64,000 nt of DNA, taken from the NCBI RefSeq assembly GCF_905147365.1, contig NC_056407.1, forward strand, positions 23,667,980 through 23,731,979. Reading direction: 5' to 3'. Shown here piece by piece: positions 57,241-64,000 of this stretch (the first letter of the stretch is position 1; each line of letters starts with the position of its first letter). The position numbers and the translations under genes were made by a program. The notes below the pieces were generated by a model that did no database searches, was not told where the DNA came from, and saw nothing but the letters and a program-made list of their open reading frames with translations. Source of the stretch: Aricia agestis. Lineage: Eukaryota; Arthropoda; Insecta; Lepidoptera; Lycaenidae.

Positions 57241-58562
57241 CTCGTTTAAAGATATAAGATATCGGAAGAATTGCATAAGTATTGAAATTTATATATCTTA
57301 TTACCTACACACACATTATAATTTAATATATTGGTAGAGTAGTAGATATAAAGAATTAGGTAACTGCACGAAATATGCCGGTTATCTTCGCTGTGAATTA
57401 ATAAAACAAGCAAAATATTTAACTCCAATGATACAGTATCAACGGAATGTTCAAATAATGCTCCAACATTTACAAAACTACCGAACTCGCTAAAAGTGAG
57501 AGTTTAACAACTTTTGTAAATAGGTCTGTTTACACGTTTGATTTGTTCCGATATTTACAATTTTAAATCTTATTCTTTACTCATTTGAGTTTAAAATTGC
57601 TTAACTTTTGTTATTAGATTCAAATAATCATTTGCTCTGTTTATAATTTTATAGTTGAAATTTTGATTTCGTTACTGAAATATTTTTTAAGTACTTATCT
57701 TATATCATTTAAACAACTTTAATCTTACAACAGTTACAGAACTACAATAGTGTTTGTTTTTAATAAAAATAACTCTTTGTTGAAACAAAATCATATTTTG
57801 TCTTATTGGATTTTTCTAGCAGCCTGCCAAACTGCAACTAACTGTATTGTATACCGTTGCCATTATAATACGAATAAATTATGAGAACACTAATTTACTA
57901 TTATCATCGGTATGTATAGGTATATTCTCTATAATATTCCGTTTGCTAATATTCACGTAATTCCTAGAATTGGCACATGGAAATAGGTCATCGGCAAATG
58001 AGAACAATATTACAACAATACCAAGCACCGAACGCGTCTTGTTAGCCTTTTCAAAATGGTTTCAGTTATGAAGTTTTAAGTAATAAATTTAAATTATAGC
58101 TAGGTTTCAGTCCAAAGACTTAGAATAATCTAACAAACTTTACATGAACGTTTGTTAGTTTGTAATGATAAAAATAAATCATTGCTTTTTTTCAGTTTAA
58201 TAAGCTAGGAGTTAGAACGTACTCCTGTTGCAAGAGGACTCAAAAATTAGTGTTCCCCTAATAATTTCTCGCAAATTTTGACAATCTATTTGATTATGAA
58301 TCCATGCTCAGTTATGACCGGTATCATCCACAAAGCTAAGTTTTGCACGTAGTTGAAATTTCATCATGAACATCCATAATTTTTAAAATCATTTAACGAT
58401 TCCAAAACTCTCATGTGTCCTAAGACGAGACACCTTAGAGACAAACTGACAAACCAGTCGTATTAAGGCTTAAAAGTTTAAAACTAAATATCTCATTTCA
58501 ACTGGACCAAGCCGCGAAACGTAAACCACGCCTAACCATTCCGCATCATTAAAAATACTCAC
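57240..58562. other. putative start of intron 1 of the 58.6 kb gene
   Basis: AT-rich DNA with no recognised transposon, directly after the GTGAGT donor at 58562. The absence of insertions next to a first exon would fit intron-1 regulatory sequence. Confidence 0.35.
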
Positions 58563-58616
58563 CAGTTCATCATAGTAGCTGGCGATTTGCGAGTAAACGA
58601 GCGAATCGTAATCCAT
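58563..58616 (-). CDS. candidate first coding exon of an unidentified host gene
   Basis: On the minus strand an ATG in good context (GTGCAAAATGG) opens 18 codons reading MDYDSLVYSQIASYYDEL. The frame runs straight into GTGAGT, a consensus splice donor, at 58562, so the exon ends in phase 0. The peptide is rich in Tyr, Asp and Ser and has no signal peptide or recognisable domain; I do not know the family. An initiator-like TCAGTC and a plausible 5' UTR lie upstream (to the right). If the call is right, the intron runs leftwards through transposon-rich DNA, and the next exon is either far left or outside the window. A chance ATG followed by a donor remains possible, but base composition, context and promoter motif agree. 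Confidence 0.55.
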
Positions 58617-58740
58617 TTTGCACAATCACACACTGAACCCTGGATTTTTGCACTGGGAAACCTCTTGTGTAATGGAACACACTAATTTCTGTTCACTGGC
58701 GTCGATGTAAGACGCATTGGTCGAGTAACGACTGACGTAC
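58617..58740 (-). promoter_or_regulatory. putative 5' UTR and initiator of the 58.6 kb gene
   Basis: Reading the minus strand, TCAGTC (complement of 58730-58735) matches the arthropod initiator; the A(+1) would be at 58733, giving a 5' UTR of about 117 bases. A second TCAGT lies much nearer the ATG (complement of 58632-58636). I see no TATA box at -30 and no clear DPE at +28. The stretch has more G+C than its flanks. This is inference from motifs only. Confidence 0.3.
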
Positions 58741-59924
58741 ACTACCGCTTGTAAAGCTAAAATAAGACCAAATTTTAAACACAAATCTTTGGTACGTTGG
58801 AGAACTGTATAGAGATGATGCGCGCGATCGATTTGTTTGATCAGAAGTTTATTGATTAGAAATCTTTATTCTTTATTTTTAAGAAAAAAAACTTAATAGT
58901 TAATAATTATAACAGTTACGTAGATAATGAAGGAGGTATTCTGTATTTATTCATTTTAATAAAATGAAACCCCCCGATTGATTTTTTTCAATCAAAACAA
59001 ATATTTATGTTCTTATGAACTTTCAAATTAAAAAGTTAATCTTTTCTAGTAACAATAACCAATCATATTATTATTATGTAAACTTAACCTATTAAACTTA
59101 CGAGACGTTACAATATTTGTGATATTTACTGCAGCTGTAGTTATATTTTAATGAATCAAAAATAATGGTGCAAAATGCTATTGCAATAAAACACAGCAAC
59201 ACTTTCACAAACATTTAATTTTACGCCTCCACATAATGAAAAAAATCAAACAAACATCTCTATATATTTATTATCCACGTGTTACAAGAGGAAGCGAGGT
59301 ACGCTAACTCGCGAGTTACTTCAAACATTATGTTAGTTTGTTTTATATTTTCACCGTAACTTTTGTATTAACAATTTATATAGAGCTTTTTCCATCCGTA
59401 TATTACTCCGCGCTTTTAATTAAGCGCCTATGAGAGTAAAGTTTGTCAAAAATTAATTAATTGTATGCACCGAGTGCAATCATTTTTTCGCAAAGTTTGA
59501 ATCTCATCAAATTTTTCATATCGGAGCAGCCAATTAGTTTTATGTTACTTTCATAACTCCACGGGTGAAATTAAAATGAATAATGTAAGGGGATTACAAA
59601 ATTTTGTTCGCTTGATTTGTTCAAACTTATAACTATGGCATTCGCTGAAAAAGGATTAAGCAGTCATCACTATTACTAATATCATACTAATCATCATATA
59701 GATTATAGATCAATAGACAATACACCTACTAGCAAATAATAGTTTCAGTTTTAACGTTACGGTACTAAGTTACGCAAAAGTTTATAGTAATAATTTTATA
59801 GTACTCAAGTATTTGAGCAGTAAACAGGAGGATTATTTATTCCTTCACTCTCGTCACCCGAGGATGGATTAACGACATAGATTCCAATGACCCGTTACAT
59901 AGATCATTTTTATTGTCAAACAAT
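58741..59924. other. upstream region of the candidate gene
   Basis: AT-rich, no recognised transposon for about 1.2 kb. Contains GATGCGCGCGATCGATTTG near 58817. Could hold promoter-proximal elements. Confidence 0.35.
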
Positions 59925-59980
59925 CTGATTGTCTGATCAGTGATCACCCAATCAGCCTGCATTGTCCAAACCAAACATGG
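59925..59980 (-). repeat. fragment of the tRNA-derived SINE body
   Basis: On the minus strand TTTGGACAATGCAGGCTGAT and CTGATCAGACAATCAGATTG match the body of the SINE at 34470. The tRNA-like head is missing on this side. Confidence 0.6.
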
Positions 59981-60043
59981 AAAAAAACATGAGATGTGTC
60001 AAGGGACACCCGGATGGAACGAATTAAAAAAAAACAAAAAAAA

Positions 60044-60072
60044 AGAGAGAGGGAGAGAGACAGAGAGAGAAA
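60044..60072 (+). repeat. purine simple repeat
   Basis: AGAGAGGGAGAGAGACAGAG then AGAGAAA, after an A-rich stretch. Confidence 0.8.
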
Positions 60073-60419
60073 CACGCGTTACCGCACGGCTTACAACTAT
60101 AGCATTTTTGCTCTAGTTGTAATATACTTTTGTGTCATGTCGTTACAACTTTTTCCGTCTAGCCCCCTTTCGCAACGCGCGAATATAAGGAACTTCGTTT
60201 CAAAAATTGCCAACATGGAAAGTCACGAGTCGAGCTCCAAATTACTGGGAGGCATCGAATACCAGTCTCGAATCTACTATATTAGTAGGTACTTTGACTG
60301 CTACCAGACAATACAATAGACTTTTCAGTAACATCTTTATAACACAGAACTCTATATTATACGTTACAAATACAAATTCCAGAACAGTCACATAAAGTGT
60401 GGAAATAAATGTTGAACAA

Positions 60420-60820
60420 AATAATTTTCGACGATACAGCCAATTCGTGTGCGGAGCGTTTGACAAATGCACCGCAAAATTCTCCAGATGCAGTGACAAC
60501 ACGATATGTGGGACCGAGCGAGACAAAACCAGATAAAATGCCGCCCGCTAAGCTAGACCGCGCTACCGCATCGCTACAATTTATAGCGATACCAGGCTGC
60601 CTCGTAACGCACGCATAGCTCACACTCGCATGCGTGGAGTCGACACCACAACAAATGTTTTCAGTAGCGGGCGCTAGTGACGGCCTGATTACATCTACGT
60701 GGAGTGGTGAGAGGTGAGACAGTGGCCGAGCTCTCACTGCAATCGGCCAATTTGATTGGACGAGAGCACTGTCTCGCCAAGAGTGGCGAGCATGTCATTA
60801 CACCTACTGAGTAGAGACTC
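60420..60820. other. G+C-rich stretch upstream of the candidate gene
   Basis: Clearly richer in G+C and CpG than its flanks. Both strands carry overlapping open frames (about 70 codons plus, 126 codons minus), which is what a G+C-rich non-coding stretch gives. The right part, around GAGACAGTGG and GAGCACTGTCTCGCC, is partly self-complementary and may be a MITE (about 60670-60815). A distal regulatory role is possible. Confidence 0.35.
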
Positions 60821-60830
60821 GGTAGGGTAC

Positions 60831-61160
60831 ACGTGGGAGAGCCATGCTTCGGTTGGAATGGGCCGGCTTGACCGGAGAAATACCACGTTCTTAAAGAAAA
60901 CCAGCGTGAAACAGCGCTTGCGCTGTGTTTCGCCGAGTGAGTGAGTTTACCGGAGGCCCAATCGCCAACCCTATTCCCTTCCCTACCCTCCCCTATTCCT
61001 TCCTTTCATATTCCTACCCTCTCCTATTACCCTATTCCCTCTTAAAAGGCCGGCAACGCAATTGGAGCTCTTCTGATGCTGCGAGTGTCCATGGGCGATG
61101 GAAGTTGCTTTCCATCAGGTGAACCCGTTTGCTCGTTTGCCCCTTTATTTCTTAAAAAGA
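60831..61160 (+). mobile_element. lepidopteran SINE (Metulj-like), full length
   Basis: Head ACGTGGGAGAGCCATGCTTC, expanded CCCT/CCTTCC middle, full tail with GTGTCCATGGGCGATGGAAG, ending CCCCTTTATTTCTTAAAAAG. About 2.1 kb upstream of the putative transcription start at 58733. Confidence 0.85.
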
Positions 61161-61431
61161 AGGTGTAATGAAGCCCTGAATACTACTTCTCTCCAAAGTG
61201 TTGTTCAGGAGCCACAGCTAAGATAAGCTTTAAGCTTTAACGTTAAGCTACGGATTACTTTCTCTACGGCCCTTTTTAACGCTTATGTCTGTAGCTAAAT
61301 TCAACCTACAGTCAGACCCACAATAAGCGGTTGATAACTTGGTTTTTCCAAAACGTTGGAATTATTTACTTGAAACGCCCCGATTGTATTCGTAAATTCA
61401 AAACACAGTGACCGCAGATGCATATGAAAGC

Positions 61432-61620
61432 GTTACTTATTGTAGGCAGGCAACTGCCCAATTCCCTCCTGGACAAGATCATCCTATCAGCTCTTATATT
61501 CACAGTAAAGTCTCAACTAAATTTAAAATGAATATAACTGCAAAAGCTTCTCCATCGCTCCCAAATCCCGAAGCATACGCACGACCTGTTGCGAGTACCA
61601 TAGTTGCACTGGATCCATTC
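61432..61620 (+). pseudogene. possible short-chain dehydrogenase C-terminal fragment
   Basis: Within an open frame of 170 codons (61396-61905) the segment HSKVSTKFKMNITAKASPSL then PNPEAYARPVASTIVAL resembles the C-terminal region of 17-beta-hydroxysteroid dehydrogenase 12-like enzymes (V-x-TK followed by P-S-PE-x-x-x-x-A-x-x-T-x-x-L). The catalytic Ser-Tyr-Lys motif would lie upstream and is not seen. After VAL the frame becomes hydrophobic, AT-rich and unrecognisable. It may be a lone exon or a decayed copy. The frame has no convincing ATG before residue 45. The similarity is from memory and weak. Confidence 0.25.
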
Positions 61621-61944
61621 CAGTATTTAAGTGAATTATACTCTAATAAAACCATTTTAGTTATCATTTACATTTTTCAATTCACTACGGCCCTGTGCCA
61701 ACATGTTTTGTACCAGATAATATGGAGTTGTATGGTGGGACTTTTATTACGAGTAAAAATGAACATCCTTTTGAAAGTTTCCTTTATTATTTTCTTTTAC
61801 GAGGTTTTTAGCATTTACTGGAATAGTTTTATTATTACGCAACCGTTTTGTGTGGATAGCAAAAATAGTTTCATTTCGCGACAGGCTAAGGGATTTTCTC
61901 GTTGACGTTATGGCTTAAAGGTGCCTATTTACCATAAAGTTGAT

Positions 61945-62219
61945 ATGCCTAGCGGAATAGAGCATCATCAATCTCGAGCTGTCAAACGAAACCGAAATTG
62001 GTTTCATCTGTGTGTAAAAATATGTGTACGTATACACTTACACAAACATGATTGAACATGATTTCTATGAGATTAAATTGTCAACGTGCGGCACGTGCCG
62101 ACTGGACGTCAAAAAAAGAGTGCTGCTGTCATGTATCACACGTTTCTTTTTACCACGCAGTGTTACTGATAGTGACACCTCTCTTACTCAGGCCTTTGTT
62201 TCTCTATTCCGCTAGGTAT
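61945..62219. mobile_element. MITE, 18-bp TIR ATGCCTAGCGGAATAGAG
   Basis: ATGCCTAGCGGAATAGAG (61945-61962) and CTCTATTCCGCTAGGTAT (62202-62219), one mismatch. Inside, TGTGTACGTATACAC is palindromic. The right part, CTGCTGTCATGTATCACACG and GTTACTGATAGTGACACC, resembles a widespread moth element. Confidence 0.75.
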
Positions 62220-62733
62220 ATTAACTTTATGCTATTTACTGACATTAATCGTTACGTTTATAAGTGGCTTATAATTTTACGAAAATACTTATAATCTTCA
62301 AACATCTTTTAAATAATATTTTGTCATCTTCACAACTCCTCCAATTAGCACATGTTTTCATAAGTGACTTATTTTCATAGTAAAGAACTTGTAGGAGAAA
62401 TTAAAAGTTCAAAATTTCTGTACAAAGTCCTCAAAGTCAAACATTTTTACACTAAGTAAGCTCTTGAAATATAAAGTAACTTAAACTACGTACTGTTGGA
62501 ATAAACATTTGCCTGCACTGTGTAAATTATTTTAATAATATTATACTGAATTTGTAGGCTTTACTAACACTAAACACATAAGTATAGAATCATTTTGACC
62601 TAACCAACTCAGCCCTTATCATATTTACCTAAATATACTTAGGTACTGCTTAATGCAACATTTTGTAGAAATTTCAAAATTTATTAAAACATGAATGAAG
62701 TCAATTATACTAACTATACTGACTAATGACTAT

Positions 62734-62770
62734 ACTAACACTGAACATTATTATTTTGTTCAGTGTTAGT
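62734..62770. repeat. perfect 13-bp hairpin
   Basis: ACTAACACTGAAC and GTTCAGTGTTAGT around ATTATTATTTT. TATACTAAC also repeats in direct orientation just upstream. Confidence 0.7.
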
Positions 62771-63170
62771 GGGTATTCAGTGTCAGTTCAGTTAATCAAT
62801 TAAAAGGTATCTGTTTCTAGAGAACTTACCTTAAACAGCAAAAATTAATATTTTTTCAATGTGTAGCGAAAATATATGTATAACTTATTTTTTCTCTAAC
62901 CTTACTTGACAGTACATAACCTATATTGTGAGGCGCTGTAAATAGGCTTGGTATGACGGCCACGAACGTATTTTAAGTATTCTCTCACAGTACCTGCACG
63001 GTAAATTACCTTTTTATAGTTGGCAAAGTTGCATTTTCATTTTCAAAGTGGTATTTCTATGTAAAAAATAAGTGTATATTGTCTAGAATATACAAAAATT
63101 CTATACTTTATAAAATTATAATACCTATTTGTTGTCCGCTTAAACGAAGTAATAATACTTTAGTACATGG
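62771..63170. other. unannotated AT-rich DNA
   Basis: Nothing recognised apart from the GGCGTACCGAG lead-in to the G tract. Confidence 0.4.
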
Positions 63171-63179
63171 GCGTACCGA

Positions 63180-63210
63180 GGGGGGGGGGGGGGGGGGGGG
63201 GCAGGGGGGG
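63180..63210 (+). repeat. G22 tract plus G7
   Basis: A run of 22 G followed by CA and seven G. It can form G-quadruplexes. It lies at the end of GGGCGTACCGAG. Confidence 0.95.
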
Positions 63211-63292
63211 CATTTGTTTACAATACAATATTTTTACAACTAAAAATTATAAATTTTTTTATTCTTTATAAACCCCTAGCTTATGAAAAATC

Positions 63293-63361
63293 TGATTTGC
63301 CCCCCCCTGGCCCAGAACCTGGGTGATTTGCCCCCCCTGGCACCAGAACCTGGGTAATTTC
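63293..63361 (+). repeat. tandem duplication with C-runs
   Basis: GATTTGCCCCCCCCTGGCCC then AGAACCTGGGT, and GATTTGCCCCCCCTGGCACC then AGAACCTGGGT: two units of about 32 bases. The C-runs complement the G tract about 100 bases upstream, so the unit may be one terminal-inverted element, 63170-63361. Confidence 0.75.
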
Positions 63362-63618
63362 ATATGTTAGTGACATTAAAAATGATTTTCTATCTACTTT
63401 CAAGTTTCAACTAAAATTAAAGGCCTCACTTTAACCTGAATTTAAAGTTTGACTGAGTTAAACATTATGTTATTTCTCGCTCCTAGTGTTTATTAATACC
63501 TCGATCGTGGGAATCGCAGACACAATAGATTTTCAATTGTTAGCGATAGCCGGGTGCTTGCTGCATTGATGGGTCAAAGAAAAGGCTTGATATTTGAACA
63601 CAATATGGTTAACTTTTA

Positions 63619-63828
63619 CCGCAGGCCCAATCCCCTACTCTATTCCCTTCCCTACCCTCCCCTATTCCCTTCCCTTCCCTACACTCCCCTATTACCCTAT
63701 TCCCTCTTAAAAGGCCGGCAACGCACCTGCAGCTCTTCTAATGCTGCGAGTGTCCATGGGGGACGGAAGTTGCTTTCCATCAGGTGACCCTTTTGCTTGT
63801 TTGCCCCCTTATTTAATTAAAAAAAAAC
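63619..63828 (+). mobile_element. lepidopteran SINE (Metulj-like), 5' truncated
   Basis: Begins CCGCAGGCCCAATCCCCTAC, lacking the head, and continues through the CT-rich middle and the full tail to A9. It fits a LINE-like 5' truncation. Confidence 0.8.
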
Positions 63829-64000
63829 TTTAACTCGGATTGACGCAAGTGGAACAAGACTTGTATTTGGATAAGAAAAACCATTTGATAAGAAAAATCG
63901 TTTGGTCAAATCGAACTTTTCCTCTCAGTAGTTGTTTACCAAGCTCACTTGTCCCTGAATCATCAAATCCTATATTCCATTAAGGCTTTTCGAAATGACA

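Noticed and set aside
60357..60737. 126-codon minus-strand open frame as a gene
   Set aside because: It overlaps open frames on the other strand in a G+C-rich stretch, is Cys/Ser/Val-rich without a domain, and part may be a MITE.
61620..61905. Second half of the 170-codon frame as a membrane protein
   Set aside because: Hydrophobic Ile/Phe/Leu runs here are what AT-rich DNA gives by chance; no continuity with the SDR-like part.

Overview
This window looks like non-coding nuclear DNA of a lepidopteran insect. It is AT-rich and has no operons or long open frames. It is packed with insect transposable elements: copies of a moth/butterfly SINE whose 3' part reads like a LINE C-terminus, tRNA-headed SINE copies, short Helitrons ending in a hairpin plus CTAG, a piggyBac derivative flanked by TTAA, tails of three LINE families, and many MITE or foldback elements. 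Family names rest on recognition of motifs; no database search was possible.

Host genes are few. The best candidate is a first coding exon on the minus strand at 58563-58616. It has an ATG, 18 codons, and a GTGAGT splice donor at a phase-0 boundary. A TCAGTC initiator-like motif lies about 117 bases upstream of the ATG. Transcription runs leftwards, so much of the window left of 58562 may be its first intron. A minus-strand frame at 902-1063 begins right after a good splice acceptor, is also phase 0 and ends in a stop; it could be a terminal exon of the same or another gene. A plus-strand splice-flanked frame lies at 575-635. A decayed short-chain dehydrogenase-like C-terminus may lie near 61432-61620.

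Layout. 1-5.5 kb: exon candidates, two hairpins, a LINE tail with an 11-base target duplication at 3102-3371, a complete Helitron at 3822-4162 and a MITE at 5253-5545. 5.5-16 kb: AT-rich sequence, short Helitron-family copies, the first SINE, and several perfect hairpins. 16-22.5 kb: four TIR elements, a dispersed repeat and a short periodic repeat. 22.8-28.1 kb: duplicated Helitron-like tail, three SINEs, a palindrome-rich MITE. 28.2-29.6 kb: piggyBac remnant and a LINE tail. 30-38.9 kb: a MITE, two inverted Helitrons, two halves of another inverted repeat pair, a foldback element, a young tRNA-SINE with a 12-base target duplication, and a TGACGT/CACGTG cluster. 38.9-46.2 kb: LINE 3' end, two adjacent copies of a long dispersed repeat, and a 555-bp near-perfect inverted repeat. 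46.5-57.2 kb: SINEs, a SINE/LINE chimera, two TIR elements, and an (AT)n tract. 58.5-64 kb: the candidate gene start, then more SINEs, MITEs and a G22 tract.

The genes do not form a pathway. The main biological content is transposon biology: a SINE sharing its tail with a LINE, non-autonomous elements of several classes, and long inverted repeats that could make double-stranded RNA if transcribed through the putative intron.
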